Shown: piece by piece, positions 12,152 through 25,991 of the stretch
How positions within the stretch are numbered: position 1 is the stretch's first letter
Layout: each line of letters begins with the position of its first letter
NCBI GenBank assembly: GCA_024196135.1
Contig: JAMQCK010000158.1
Span: 1-47,559, forward strand
Direction: 5' to 3'
Source: Pleurotus ostreatus/Saccharomyces cerevisiae fusant
Taxonomy: Eukaryota > Opisthokonta
Length of the DNA stretch: 47,559 nt
Translations under genes and position numbers: made by a program
The notes under the pieces: generated by a model
Told to the model about the DNA's origin: nothing
Databases searched by the model: none
The model's input: only the letters and a program-made list of their open reading frames with translations

Positions 12152-15100
12152 TCAGAAGTCATCGCTCCCGACTGCCATGCCATGCAGGATCTGTCCGACG
12201 TGGGTGAGCATGAAGCCCAGTCCCTTGCGCCGCAGGTCCACAAGCGTCTTGAGAACTGCACTCGGGCTCTTCTGGAAAAGGCACTCCTCGATTCCCAGCT
12301 TCGCCCGCATACTCCGTTCCGGCACAAAGCCATCGACGGCGATCTGCCCCTTCAGTCGCTCGGGGATCTCGTCGAGGTACAAGCCAAGGAGGGCGCAAAC
12401 CTCCCTGTACGAGCGCGCATCCCGGAGGAACAGGCTCCCGGCAAAGAGGTCGAGCTCGTGCATAACGGCGCTCGCGGGCGGCTCGTAGGTGGCCACTGTC
12501 GACGAAGGCGTCACGAGGAATGTCAACTCGCTAAACGCATGCCGGTTGCGCGAGAGCTGGGGTGCGTATAGGTGCAGGCGAACAAGCTCAGACTGGCGGA
12601 CGACATCAATGATCGCGTTGGCTTCCGACGGGCTTATGAGCAGGAGCGCGCCGGGCGACCGTTGCGTCGACACGATCCACTGCACGGAACGCAAGAAGGT
12701 GTCCTTCTGGTTTGATGCCCCGCGCGACAGTTCCACTGTCTCCATGAAGTCCTGCGTTGCGACGATCTTCGTGTTCTGGAAGAAGTCCTTGGACACCTCT
12801 GAGAGCGCCTCGTGGACGGACGTGTACTTTAAGCAGTCCAGTAAGGTGTGGTACCCGGACAGATCGAACGTTGATTTGCCGATCATGGATTTGAGTTTTG
12901 AGTCGATCTTGTGAGGCTTTGCCTTTGCGAACGGCGCCCGTTGAACCTCACGCTCCGTCTCCTTCTCATGGGCGAGCTCTCGTTCCTGCTCCTCCAGTAG
13001 GCGCCCGCTATGCTGCCGAGAGAAGCCTAGTTCTGCGCAGCGCCGACGAATCTCAGGACGCAGCGAGCCGGGGGCATCGTCCGTTGAATCCTCATCAACG
13101 TCCATGCTGTCGTTGTCGGGACCGTATAGCTCCTCGAGCGAGTAAGCTTCACGCTGACGTAGCACCGAGATAAGTTGGTCCTCGTCGATGGCGCCACAGG
13201 TGAACTTCCCCCAAGCTTCGCGACGTGCGTCAAAGTCGAGACCCTGTGCGGCCCAAAGAGTGCCGTTTTCGACCGTCTGTCGAATCGTCTCGCATATCGT
13301 CCATACGAGCACGTCGGTAGAATCCAAGTGCTCCTTGTCCTGACGAAGATCCTTTCGAATGCAGCGCTGGATCTCACTCGATGCAAGAAACTGGACAGAG
13401 TGGCCGCCGGGCCGGCCAAGCTTCCGCATGCGCATGCAACCTGACAAAAGAGTGAGCTTGACATCAATGGCAGATCAGAGCGTCAACGCCCACCTTGCAT
13501 GAGTTTGTCCTTGGTCAACTTCGGTCCCAGCGTCACCAGTGCACGTGCGCCGTCCGGCAGCTTCAAGTCAGTGCCCCTCGTGTGCGCTTCGTCGAGGTAC
13601 ACCAGGGTCTTGCCCAGCTGCTCTCGGTAGAAGGAGCGACGAAGCGGTTCGACGCGTCCGTTCCTCGTCCGCGCGTAAAGCTCATCGTCAGGACCAAAGA
13701 AAACCGCAGCCTCAATCTCTGCTCTAGCGTCGCTGTCCAGCCACTGCCCCGCCATTTCCTCGTTTCCGAGCTCGAGGACCTGGGCACCCACATCCAAGAT
13801 GACAGAGACGACGGGTTCACTATTGACGGCTTCTGCGATGATCCCTGCAGCATCGTAATCCTTGCAGATAACCGTCGAGTTCTCGGATCGACGGATGTAG
13901 TTGAGGACCAGAGCATCCGTATGCTGCTGAGGCGGTAGATCCTCCTGTACGATGGAGGTCGGCAATGTGAACCTGTTGTCCCTTGTCCCACTAAAGCCCG
14001 TCGTCGGACGAGACTTCTCGCGTGCAAGATCCCACGAATTTGTGGTGAGCTTGTGCGGATACTGTCGGGCCTCTTTAGGAAAGACGCACTCGGAGAGGTA
14101 AAAGTCGATGACCGGTTTGGTGCGTCGTAAGGCCGCGTAGACTGTGGAACGCTGCCTGGTGTCCTTGCGGTTGACTCCGCTGAGTGACCGCAGGCCAAGC
14201 GCTAGAGCCAAGCCCTGTACCCATCCCTCGTAGCGCAAGGCAGGACTGTCCGTCTTTTCGAGCTGGTCGAAGGCCGTATCGAGCTCCTCGTCCGTCAGAC
14301 CGCTGGAGTAATAGGACAACGAAGTGAGCACAATGGTGACATCGGGATGCCCAAACTCTGCTCTCGGCGCGGGAGAGTCCTTAGCCCGGTAGGGGATGGC
14401 CAAACGCGAGCGGCTCAGATCCACGCCATAGTTCACGCGCCATCGCTTCTTCTGAAAGACCAGCCGCAGGATACCGTGCGCAAACAGGCCTCGTAGAAGT
14501 AGAAGGTATGAGTACGCATCGCCGCTGCAGTCCTTCGTGATGTGGGCCTCTTCGGGTCGTATGTCGAGCGTAATGACGAATTGACGGACAGCAGCGATGT
14601 GGCTAGGAAGATAGCTGCGGAAAGAGAGGGGGGATATCGCGTTGTTATCGATGATGTCGGTGACAACCAAGTCCGAGAGGTGACTCCAGGCAACGTCCGA
14701 GAGAACGCGAGTCCGTCGGACATTCGCTATAGCATTGCTGCCATGTTCCATCTCTATACCATCCGGAAGGGCGCGTAGCGTGTCTTCAGCGCGGACACTG
14801 ATCAAGCCCAGCACCTGCTGTATGATTCGCCAACGCTCGGGATGGCCGTCCAATGGCCCCGCGTTGCCGATGGTGTAAATGAGCTGGTACTTGTGGCTCA
14901 GGATCTCGTCACTCTCGTCGAGGATGTAGCGAGAGTGTTTGGTGACCCAGCGCTGGATGTCCGAGAGGGTGTGTACATCAGTGTCCCCATTGCCCGAGCA
15001 CAGCACGCTGCTCGCCATCAGCTGGAGGGAGAGAAGATGCTCCGGCTGGCAAAGCAGGACCCCGCCAGATTGAGCGCAATCCTCGAAGAGACAGCGGATG

Positions 15101-18100
15101 CTCTGGAGTGTACGTGGATTGATAGCCGTGTCGCGACTGAAAGGCAGATGGAAGACACGGCGATTGGCAAGGCCGCTTATGCGCTGACTGAGCAGGTGGA
15201 ACATCTGAGCGTACAGTGGCTTGAGGACAACGACACAGACAAGGTCTTCCCCATTCGCACATGTCGCCGACGTTATAGGAACGATGACCTGCGCTCAAAT
15301 GAATTAGCTGTGATACGTTGAGGTTTCGAAAGGGCACGCACAGAGGACTTCCCCTCCCCCATATTTAGCTGTGTGACCCTGTTGTGCGAGCTCATCATAT
15401 GGAACGCGAGGTCCGCTTGCACCGGACGAAGAGCAAAGTCGCCATCAATTTGGATGAGCAGCCAGTCTGTCGCAACTCTAAAAGTGTCATGACCTTCGCC
15501 AACACTCGTGGCCAGCTCCTTCGCGAAGTCGGCACCCTCCAAAGCGTCCAGGCGTCGCTCCCTCTGTAAGCGAAGAAGGGAAAGCGCGAACAGAGTAAGG
15601 GGTTGCTTCCATCCCGAGGCGCGAGTTTCGCGTCGATGAGGACGACTCAGCAAGGAGAGAAGGTTGAGCGTGTTCGTATTTGGCCAGTTACCATTGCTGA
15701 ACAACACCCATTCGAAGGGAGACTGCGGATTCAAAGCACGCTCGATGTCTCTGCGTTGAAGCGCTGGTACCGAGATTGTCTGAGGCACAGAAGCGTGCGA
15801 CGGCTCGCCGGACGTGAGTGTGTTTGGCAACGCTTGCACGCATGCAGCTAGTTCGCGTTGGTACCGCAGACCCAGCGCATTCTCAGTGGGCACCCTATCG
15901 ACGAGGGGTTTCAACGGTGACAGATCACTCTCCGCACCGTCACACCCTACATCGGCTACTGACGCAGGCGCGACACGAATAGACATTTTGCTCGTTGCTG
16001 GCGGCTGTCTTGAGACCATAAGCGACCGCATGCTGGGGAGCTCGTATGACGCCTGCGGTAGAGAGCGCAATCGCGGTACCGAAGGTGGTTGACAGTAAGT
16101 GAGTGAACGCGCCGCGACAGCGGAATCGAGGATACGCTGTATCTCGGAGACCTGTTGTCGAAGCTGGCGATTGAGATGCATCGAACGAAACAACTTGTCT
16201 GCTGCCTTCCTAAAACCGGGCATGTCGATGAGAGTATATCGGGCCGCCGAAGATGATGGCCAGCGCGGGTGCGAACAGGGCCATTGTCGACTCAAGTAAG
16301 GGGTAAGTTCCTCAACTTGCTCGTTCCAATGCTCCCAATATTCTTGGCTACAGCGTGACCGGTGGTCTTCAGGCGTCTCGTCCGCTTTGCGCGGCAGTCG
16401 GTGTTCGCCTGAGCGATCGAAGGATACTCTATACTGTCCAATCATAGCCTCGAGCTTCTGGCTCGTCAGTTCCCACCCGTCGGCCAGCTCGTAATCCGTT
16501 TCGCTGCCTCGAAGGGACGGGAGGTCAGACGAGCCAGCCATGACAGCGACGTTCAGGATGGTCTCAACGAGGCTGTGATCGAAAAGGCCGTCGTTCAGAA
16601 GAAAGGCCAGAACGAACATCAGGAAGTACTTGTGGGCGGAAGTATCGGTGGTGCACAGCGATTTTTGGTACAACGCGAACCATATCTTGGGTTGGGAAGA
16701 GCTGGACAACTGGCATGGCCGGGAAAGGACGCGATCGTCTGCATCTGAAGAGAATGTGTTCCATTTGATGAGGCGATCCCAAAGTTCCACGCGATGCTTC
16801 GCTGTCGGTTCCCAGGCGCGCACTTGACCAGCAACCTCTAACACGGACAGAGGGAAGGCCGTCGGGTCAGGGGGATCCGGCCAGGAGTAGGCTACGTCGG
16901 CATCTGATTGCTTGATCAGCGCATTGCCGTCAAATCGTGGAGTGAATCGCTTTACCTTGCCGTCCTTGCGCCCACTTTCGATTTGCTGTATGCGGAGAGA
17001 GTCGTGCATTGCGATAATAAGCACGCGATGGAAGGGTGTCCACATCCTGGCGTTTGGGTAGAGGGGTAGCGTTTCGACGGGCGTCTGGTGAATCCAAATC
17101 AGCTTTGCGTCTCGCGTAGTCTCCTATATCCGCCACGAGCGGCGCGAAGAGCTCGCTCTGACTCAAAGGTGACAGCGACGGATGCCATTCCGTAGTTTCC
17201 ATAACCTTCAGATGCTTCGGATAGAACTGCCGTCCGGGACTGAGCGACGCCAACTGGGACAACAATGTTGTGTCCACTGGTGACAGCTGCGTGAAGGCAA
17301 ATGCTGAGGCTGACTCTAGCATGCTGAGAGCCCTGTCTACCCCCCGCTCGCCGATGAACGGGTCTCGTCGAGGTGATGATGACACCGCATGCAAGTACGC
17401 AAGGGTCAGCCAGCTATCGAGGTTGCCAGTCGGTTTGACCCTGCCGGTCAGCCCGTCCAGATCGAAGACGTGCATATCGACGTGACCTGAAGTGTCCGCG
17501 GTCGGTTCGAAAGTGATACGCGGATGAGGGTCTTTTGGTTTAACCGTGATTGGACCTGCTGGAACCAGGATGCGCTGCTGGGGTGGTCCGCGCCAACGCT
17601 GGAGCACAACCTTCTTAACACCATAGAGCGTGCCGATATCGCGCGAGGCGGCCACCGCGTAGTCAGGAAACTCCTTCGACACAAGGCCCCGCTTGGGGTC
17701 GAAGAAGAATTCGAGCTCGTACCGCGGTAGATTGACGTTCACCGCCTTGGAGGACGGCGAATAGGTCACTAGCAGATCACATCTCGACATCTCCAAAGCT
17801 TGGAATGCGCGTGAGAGACGGCTGACGAGCACACTCCGAGGGCGCATAAGGCGTCGACCGTCTTCGAGTGAGATTAGCATGGGCGCGGCACCACGCCTGT
17901 CAAGGGTCCAGGCTGCGCTGCTGGAAGGATCCCAATGGAGCCCGGGAGCTCGCGGTACGAAGTCCAGCTGGCCAGTGTCGAGACGGTGGATGACGATGGA
18001 CTTTGCAAGCAACGAGTTCGGCACGTCGTTCTTCAGCTTGTGTGTCGGCAGGAATTCAGCCACTTCGTGGTTTTCGTCCCGCACCCGGATGATGAGATCC

Positions 18101-21100
18101 TCGTTGTCGAGATGGAAATGAATCTACGTAGGGTCAGAAACTTGGCCTTTCATCATACGTGCATCAAACGCAACCGACCTCATATCCGTTGACCAAGGAT
18201 TGACATTGGTACGTCATCCCCGACATTGTGGAGGGTGCAACTCGCATCTGAATCTAGATGACACGCTTGAGTACGGAAAGCTATGCCCGGCAGAAAGTCC
18301 GCTCACCTGTTTGGGAAAGACTTCTTTGTACAAGAGATGCTGCAAGATCTCGTGGGGTAACGCCTGGAATGAAGCTCCATCCACGAATATTGCGCCCTTA
18401 ACGAGATCGACGTGAAGGGTTCTTGCTTGCATGCCTTGCCCCGTCGACGTGCGGCAGGCCACCCAGCAAGTTTGCCAGACCCATCGCCAGTCCTGACTAG
18501 GTCTTTGGAACCCCTCCCACACCTTGCCGACGGCGAGGTCCAGCCCGTCACAGTCCTTCTCGAGCGCGGCCATAAGCGGATCCAGCAGTAGTAGGGAAAG
18601 CTTCACATCTTGCCTCGCGAGGGCGCACAGCGGCCCGGGTAGCGTCGACAAAAGAGGGGGGAGATGTTGGTGGAGGATGAAGCCGCACTCCAAATAGTCG
18701 GCCACGGCACCGGCGTTGTGGAAGGCGCCTCTGCGGAAGTGGTATGTATCCCGCGCGGCGAGGCAAACTTGGATGAGGCAGTCGCGAAGGGTGTTGTCGG
18801 AATCGAGAGGATTGGAGGAAGAGGTACCCTCCATCGCCTGCAGACGCGCTTGAATCTGATGCATCCACTTCATGCAGAGAGGTCGCAGCTCGTCCCGCAG
18901 GAACTTCCTGGCATCCGTGCGGACGGCGGTGGCGGTCGACAGCTCGTACACTCTGTGGCCGACCAGCGACAACGTCGACGCGACCCATCCCTCTTCCCAG
19001 TTATCCGCGCAGTGCGCGCAGCGGCGACGACAGATTTCCAACGCTTGCATCCCAAACTGCTCATCGGTGAGCGTGGCATGCGCGTCTCGGGAGATGTATG
19101 GTTTGCGCGTCGCACGCTCCGCCTGCAACGCCGCCTGGCGCATGAGGATGTGCACCGCCGAATCCGCGAGCTTTAACACGCCGATCTCGAGCTGCAGGAT
19201 GATATTTTGCCACTGCAACCGCGCTCCGGCGCGAAGGTGCCCAAACGCTTCCCATTCGTGTAGCGATAGCTGCGCGGGGCACTCCGACTGTCTGGCGATA
19301 ACGTGGTTCGATGTATGCGACGTGCCTTCAACGGTCCATTGCAGGGTGTCATACGGACTTGGGAGCGCCACTGGACCGCAATGTTTGCGTAGGTCAATCG
19401 CCGGAAGGGGCTGCTGGAGATAGTGACCGGCCGCGGTGTCGTAAAGCCACCATCGCGGGGCATGGTTCTTGATCGCGTCCTTCTCGTCACAGGGCATGCG
19501 AGTGTTCCTGTAGTGCCCTAGCAGGAAGGACTCGGAGTCCGAGGCGAGAGTAATGCAAGAGCCGGGAGGCACGGTGAGACCGCTAAACATCGAACGTCGG
19601 ATGTCTACATAATCCCGAAGAGTATGCTTGCGGGCACGTTCAGGCGAGCTCGTCTTGGCGAGCATGTTGACCAGCTTATACGTTGTCGACCGCCACGACG
19701 AAAACAAAGGCGGGAGGTTGAGCTCGAATAGCAGGACGTTCGCAAGGGCCCGGTCCCCAGGAAGGGGCTCTTCAAACACGGGAAGGGAGAGATTCTGGGC
19801 ATCGGCTTCCATTTGACATTTCTGGCAATAGTTGGAATGGCGGGATACCCCCAAATTCGATTGGTAATATGAGCACTGTCGAGCGGCCGCCCTGGATATG
19901 AGGTCGGCACGGCGGTCCTGGAGTGCTTTGAGCTCGCGCCGTTGGCTCGTCTTTCCTCTCTCGGCCCTTGCATCAATATCGACCCGGATGCGGCAGATCT
20001 CTGGGTCGGCCTCTGCGTAGCGAGCACCAAAGGCATCCGCGCAGCTCGACGAGGGATCAAGGGCGTATACAGACCCGTATTTCGCCGTGTCGTATCTCCG
20101 CCTAAGGTATCGCTCGATAGTCAAGAGGCGCTGCATTGAGGCCTTCGTACGAAGCAGCAGCGAGGAGAGGGGTTGGGCGGTGAGCTCTGGCGTGTACTCC
20201 GATAGAAGGGGGATCGCCTCGACCGCAGACTTGTCTAGTATGACCCAAAGGTTCATCACATTGAGGAATGCGGCGGAGAAGAGCTCGGGGTCCGCGTCCG
20301 TCCCCGCGCTCATAAAGCGCTTGAGGACCGCCATACTGCAGCCCGTGAGCTTGTCGAGCGCATCCCACCGCTCGTGCGCTTGCGAATTCGACATCCAGTC
20401 CGAAGCCTCGTTTGATTCGAACCATGCGGTAACGTCTTGGATGCCCATCAGCACGTCGTGGAGCTCAGCGGTGGGTTCGAAGGCCTCAGGGAGGGCGCCC
20501 GCCTCGCGATGGCGAGGCTTGGGCATCGTCTTTTCGAACGCCGCGGCATCGAATACGTCGCTCTTTTGGCGCAAGCGCTCATCGCGAGCGATGACTGAAT
20601 CGAGGTAGGAGCGGCTGTTCTGCAGCGTGAAGACGCTACCGTCGCGGATCTCCTTTTTCGAGGGGGCCGAGAGGTCGATCGGCTTGCCTTCCGCGAGCTG
20701 CATTTGTTTCCATCGCTGCTCTAGCTCGCCGGTCACCCGCTCGTTAGTACTGATCACTCCGACAATGGGAAATTGGTCTGCAACGACCGAGTTCCTCAGT
20801 TTGTAAGTCCGCAGAGCGATCTTCGTGTTGATGATGTACAGCATATCATCCGGCACCTCCGCCTCCGGTCGCGCTGCCTCGTTCAACAGCCGACCAAGCA
20901 TGTACACCATGAAGGCCTTGTACCCATATTGCGCAGGTATTCCGACGAGAGTCGTCTGTAGGGCGACTTTGAGGACGAGAAGGATGGGAGACCGCCTCCA
21001 CGGCAGCTCTGCGTTCTTCCAGAGGACGTGGTCGTTCAGCCGCTTGACAACATAGGTCGTATAGGGAAGGCTTTCGTCAAGGTGGTCGGCTGAGAAGGCG

Positions 21101-21808
21101 CGCACAACGTTGACGAGGAAGCGGGTGATGTACCACGGGTTCGTCGATTCGCGGGTTTCCTTTTGTTTGCTGCCGGCCTTCCACGACCTGGGCAGGGCGC
21201 GCGAGAGTTGGTGTGCGTGCAATTCCGCCAAGTGGCCGCATAGGACCTTGACTAGAGCCGGATCGGCGGGGAATGGGAGTCGCGGGGTGGAGGGGAACTG
21301 GGAGACGACTTTGCCGACAGTCCCTGTCACCGTGCCAGCGGGCAGCGATGCGAAGAATGACTCATAGGTCAGCGTGTGCGCGTCGATCTTGCGAAGTATG
21401 ACCCCCGCATTCTGAGCGCCTATGTGCAGCGGGAGAACGTCTACACGATGGGTCGGGATGAATACAATATCGTCCGGCGGGAAGTGTCTGCGACGCACCT
21501 CCTTCCTTCATCGCATTGACGACAGCGGCCAGCAGTTCGGCGTCCATTGCTGCTCCCTCCCCCCGCGTTACGTTCTCCATGCCCGTCAGCATCCGTACTA
21601 CAAGTTCCCAGCGGTCCAGGACATCCTCTTCTACGAGCTCGCGACTGGCCAGCTCGTTCAACTCCTCCAGGAACGACCTCCCGCTGGTGAGAGCGTGGGC
21701 AAGGAGCGCGCACTCGTTCTCGGGCGACGCATCGCACTCCTGAGGGAGCTTTGGTGGTAGAACAAGGTGGTTAATCTTGTATGTGAGCAACTCCGCTTGA
21801 TCGGCCAT
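12152..21808 (-). CDS. giant gene B: DUF6606/DUF3638/DUF3645 protein with SecA-like ATPase motifs, 3108 aa
   Basis: Seven exons: 21808-21499, 21440-18307, 18247-18179, 18123-16956, 16903-15342, 15288-13494 and 13440-12152. They sum to 9327 nt in one frame, with intron phases 1,0,0,1,0,1, identical to A and C. The start is MADQAELLTYKINH, aligned with the other copies. NMGEGKSS ends at residue 2081, DESDE lies at about 2205-2209, and GFSGT, LDEAHTRGTD and CMRMRKLG follow in the same order. The CxxC segment in the N-terminal half is also kept (YCQKCQMEADAQNL). B is the most divergent copy. It differs from A and C in the linker between exons 4 and 5 and at its end (GSDDF rather than GSDEF). It lies in tandem with A and downstream of Argonaute on the same strand. 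No frameshift or internal stop is seen, so it appears intact. Function is unknown beyond a predicted nucleotide-dependent motor. Confidence 0.9.
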
Positions 21809-22557
21809 GTGTTCTCCTGTGCGGAAATTAATTGGATTCGTGAGGAATGAAGCGTGCACACCTCATCCAGTAGCAGAGGAGTAAGGGCAAGGCCAATGAG
21901 ATGGTGGTTCTCGCTAAACACGAGCTTTACGGGGCGCCTATAACATGATGGCTGTGCATACAAGCATTTCCAAATTGGCTCGAGCGCTGATGCGGACCTA
22001 CAGGCACCCACACATGGATAGGTCTCTTACGACGCTCTTGCTCTTCTTAGGGGCTACCCTACGGCGATTAGTCTTGTATATTGCCTACGCCTTCTTACGA
22101 TCGATGGAGGCCCACTTGGTCGACCGCGCCTCATAATTTTTTTTTGCGCCCTCGACTTTCTCCGCGTCCTCATCCTCCGCTAAGGGCAAGCTTAAGTGCG
22201 AATCGCTGTGCCCGCTGGCAAGGAGTACCCTACCTCGTATGCGAGTACTCGCCCTCGAAGAGGAAGATGTACCTGCACCACTGTCAACACATGGTTTCCA
22301 GGTTGAAGCTTTGCAGACGTCCTTTGAGAGTAGTCTACTCGAGCAACTGCAAGCATGTCACATTCAGACGCAGAGCAGTATACAGCTACACAAAAACTAG
22401 CACATATTCAAGCAGTCAGAGCATCGTGAGGGTCATCAGTAAGTATAAGTACAAGAGACAGGCATATATGCGAAAAGATCAAGACACAGCAAACATACTC
22501 AGGTTACATACAAATAAGCGTTAGCAGCGACGCTCACTTGAACCCCTTCGCATCCCA
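21809..22557. promoter_or_regulatory. upstream region of giant gene B and Argonaute 3' flank
   Basis: This 749-bp gap lies between the B start and the Argonaute stop, both genes on the minus strand. It should contain the Argonaute 3' untranslated region (an AT-rich part near 22370-22520) and the B promoter. On the B sense strand a TTATAGGCGCC stretch occurs at 21933-21943, about 125-135 bp before the ATG. I see no gene or repeat. Confidence 0.4.
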
Positions 22558-25500
22558 TCACAGATAGAACATCGTATTCTTGAGCGCCGGGTTCGCGCCC
22601 CCGTGCCACAGATCCTCCGCCTCTCTGAACACCTCCGCATCTTGCTCCGAGCCTCCCGACGTCGCCGTCGCGCGCGGGATGCGGCTGATCCCATGCAGCA
22701 GCGGGTGCAGGTAGCACCGTCCGCGCTCGCAAGCCAGGTCCGCGTAGTACGCCGGGCTGACGAGGCTGACCGCCTTCGTGGCCCGCGCGAACATGTACGA
22801 GACGTTGTTGGTGAGCGTCTGTAGGTCGTCCGCGGTGAAGCCCATCTCGTCGTGCACGACGTAGTAGTGGGTAGGCTTGGTGGTACCCTGGAGGCCGCCG
22901 TGGGCCTGGAGGAAGAAATCAAACTCGTAGATGGCGGTGACGCCGCGGTCGACGACAGTGCCGGCCTTGGGGTTGCCCTTGTTGTCGGCGCCGTCGGAGT
23001 TGGTGGGGTAAAAGCGGGTATGGTGGCGCTTGCCTGCGATGCAAGTTAGTGGGCTGGCAGAATGAGCGAGAGCAAGTACGAACCGCAGATGACAATCGTG
23101 AGCTTGGGGTTGTACTTCCCGCTCGCAGTGTCAAACTTTTTGAAGGCCGCCTTGATCTCAGGCATCTCCTCGGCTACAACAGTAGCGAATTGACCCTTGA
23201 CGAACGTGAATGGACGTCAAAACGGCTGGACTGGTGAGCACATACCTCGGAGACACCATCGCGATAGACCAGCACGCGGCTCGGGAGCTTGCTATTCGTC
23301 GCCTTGTACAACGTCAGACGCTCGACCATCGCCTTCGATAGATTCGTGACCATCTGCAATACGTCAATAGCTGCGCAAAACGTCACTCAAAAGCCAGTAG
23401 ACCGACCTCCTTCTTGGACTCCTGAATCTCGAGGCTGCATGGAAACTGCCCGTATGCGTCGTCGATGCTCGCGACTACAGCTGCGATAGAGGGCGTGCCC
23501 TTGACCGTCGCAGGTCCCGGGTGCGTAACGTCGATGCCGACGAGCATGGTAGGCTCCTGCTTGAGCCACGAGGTGCTAGCGGGGTCGAGTCCGTGGCTGT
23601 GTGAAGTCAGTATGGTGGATCTATGTATGTGCGCTGGCACAAACTTACTTGTTGCCACCAAGCTTCATGTTCAACTTCAATGCGACGTTGGCAAAGTACT
23701 GAAGCTGGCCTAGAGAATTACGTTAGCGATAGCTGTGTCATAAAGGGCTGCGACTGCATACCCTTCTGGTTCCTGATCTTCCCAGACTGCACGCAAACAG
23801 TGCCGATGCCGAGCCACGAGTCGCAGAGGTGCTTCAAGCCGGAGTAGATGTGTTTGTCGCCGTTGGCCAGGATGACGAGCATGATCGCAGGCTTCGGCCT
23901 TGCCTGCTCCATCAAGCCCTTGCGTATCGCGTTAATGCTGTAAAGCTTGTCAATATCCACAACCTTCAAGATTGGCCCGTCGACTCACGAGTTCTTCCTC
24001 GTCGGATCGCTCGGGTCCTTCGGCACAAGCCCAATATCATACACGGGCGGACTCTTCTGCTTCACCACCATCCCGCTCGTAGCACACATGCTCGCAAACC
24101 CGTCGATCACCTGCTTCAGCGCCGGATCGCTCTTGTTCTGGAACTCGTCCCGGCTCCTGTCGTGCAGCACCACGACCGCCCAGTTCTGCAGCGTCGCGCC
24201 CTTCGCGAAGCGCACGTTGCGCAGGTTCCAACTGGCGCGGTCGTCAACCTCCGGCTCTCCCCTCCCGTACTTGATCTTCGGCGGCGTGAGGATGCGCCCG
24301 GGTACGACCGTCATCTCGCGCCCAATGGAAATGCCGAAGGCGTTGAGGGGCCCGTCGCTCGGCGCGTAGCCCAGCTTGGAAAGACCGGTGTTCGAGATGA
24401 GGGACGCGTTGTTAGCGGGGGGCAGCGCGGCGACGGTGATCATGCGCGCGGTGTGCTCGTCGAGCAGCTTGCCCTTGAAGACTTGATTTGGGAGGATTTG
24501 ACAGAGCTCGGGAGGCAGCAGATTATCCTTCGTTGAGCCAACGTTGACCAGCGGGATCTCGGGGTGCTTGAGCTGGAGACTGTACTCTGTGCAGGGGATC
24601 AGAGCGGTACGACAGGTTGCATGTCTGTGACTTACTCCGTGCGAAGTACTCCTCCACGGTGACGACTTTGTTGAACTCGGCGCAGTGGAATCTGTGCTGC
24701 TTCGCGTTCACTTTGGCCAGGCCCTTAACGGTCTTGCGATATCCTAGGTGGGTCGCGATGACACGGAGACCCTTGACGAAGACAGAAGGACGCGCGCCGA
24801 AGCTAGCGTCCTTAAACTCGATCATGGCCCTGTCAAGCGCTCCTTCCTTGTAGAAAGCGGTAGTGCATACTGAATGTCACGTCAGCCAGTGAACACATAC
24901 ACACTAATAGAGTACTGACCATTCACGTTTACCATCAGCTGGTGATGACTCGGACGGACGGACGTGAAGAAACCCTTCCATGCTTCAAGGCCACCTCCTA
25001 GGTCGAAAGGTTGTATAGCCTGGTCCTTAAAGAAGAACCGGTTGCGCCCAACTAGCACACCGCCGCCTGGACGGTTCGCATAGGCCGACAGCACAACTGG
25101 TGCCGACAGTCAGCCAGACGTTCAGACAACGAGTTATGTACTCACTGTTGAGAGCTGAGATTATAGGCAGGATGTCGTAGCCCCGATAGTTTGGCTGGCC
25201 AGCGAGGTAGCTGCAGACGTTGAGCGGCATACGCACATACAGCTATTCACTCACTTATGAAGGTGGGATGTGTCGATCTCCTGCATGAACTCGATGGTGA
25301 GGGTGTACTCCTTCCCGCCTGCCCGCGGACCTTCCTCATCTTCGTCGTAGTACGGGACGCGGATAACAATGGGTTCCTTCAGGCGTTTAGCAGCAATCAT
25401 GCGGTTCGATGCATCGTGCGCAACGTTGTTTCGCAGGCCATGCGAGACCCACTCGGGGCGCTGCTCGGCCAGCTGAAAGATGCGTTTCTTGACGCGGCGG

Positions 25501-25991
25501 TTGGCCGTGCCAGCGACGGGCGTGATCCGCACATCGTACTCGTAGAGCGGGCGCTTAGGGACCTTGACGGGGAAGTAGTTGGACCGTAGGGTGACCTGGC
25601 GTCCCTTGGTGCCGAAGTCGGGCCGCACGGGCATGTCGTTGGAACGGATGGACAGGCTCTGGAGGGACGCGACCAGCTCGTCCTGCGAGTTGTCGGTGAG
25701 ACGGGCGTCTACTGATGCCGGCCCCCCAAAGATGCTATAGGCGACGTTCAGCAGCACATCTAGCGCTCAGATGGATACTACGCACGCTCCAGGACCACCT
25801 CCACGACCACCACCTCTGAATCCGCCGCCGCCGCGGTCGCCGCCTCCACCACGATATCCACCGCCTCCGCCTCCACCTCCGCCCCCACCTCGACCACCTC
25901 CGCGGTAGCCACCGCGATCTCCGCCGCCTCTGTAGCCGCCTCTGTCTCCGCCGCCGCCACGGCCGCGTCCTCTATCGCCTCGATAGCTCAT
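22558..25991 (-). CDS. Argonaute protein, 960 aa, RGG-rich N-terminus, DEDD catalytic tetrad
   Basis: Twelve exons: 25991-25786, 25734-25255, 25210-25146, 25096-24920, 24869-24636, 24586-23989, 23937-23762, 23709-23649, 23596-23407, 23353-23246, 23195-23084 and 23033-22558 (2883 nt, in frame). Residues 1-68 are an RGG/GGY repeat tail. The Argonaute N domain follows (MPVRPDFGTKGRQVTLRSNY), then L1, PAZ (about 320-430, with LPLVNVG and LLPPELC in the linker), MID (Y and K of the guide 5'-phosphate pocket in IYSGLKHLCD) and PIWI. PIWI carries D688 (LVGIDVTHP), glutamate finger E729, D761 (YRDGVSEGQF) and D901 (SPAYYADL). Human AGO2 has His at the last position, but Asp is a known active alternative elsewhere in the family. 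The protein should bind guide small RNAs and may slice targets. It shares a 326-bp divergent promoter with translin. The acceptor of exon 11 is AAG rather than CAG or TAG. Confidence 0.94.
25786..25991 (-). repeat. GGN/CGN low-complexity tract encoding the Argonaute RGG tail
   Basis: Exon 1 of the Argonaute gene is almost entirely GGN and CGN codons. It encodes about ten RGG or GGYRGG units with a run of some eleven glycines near residues 35-45. RGG boxes commonly bind RNA and are methylated on arginine; that role here is inferred. The tract is prone to slippage, so its length may differ between strains and may be misassembled. Confidence 0.8.
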
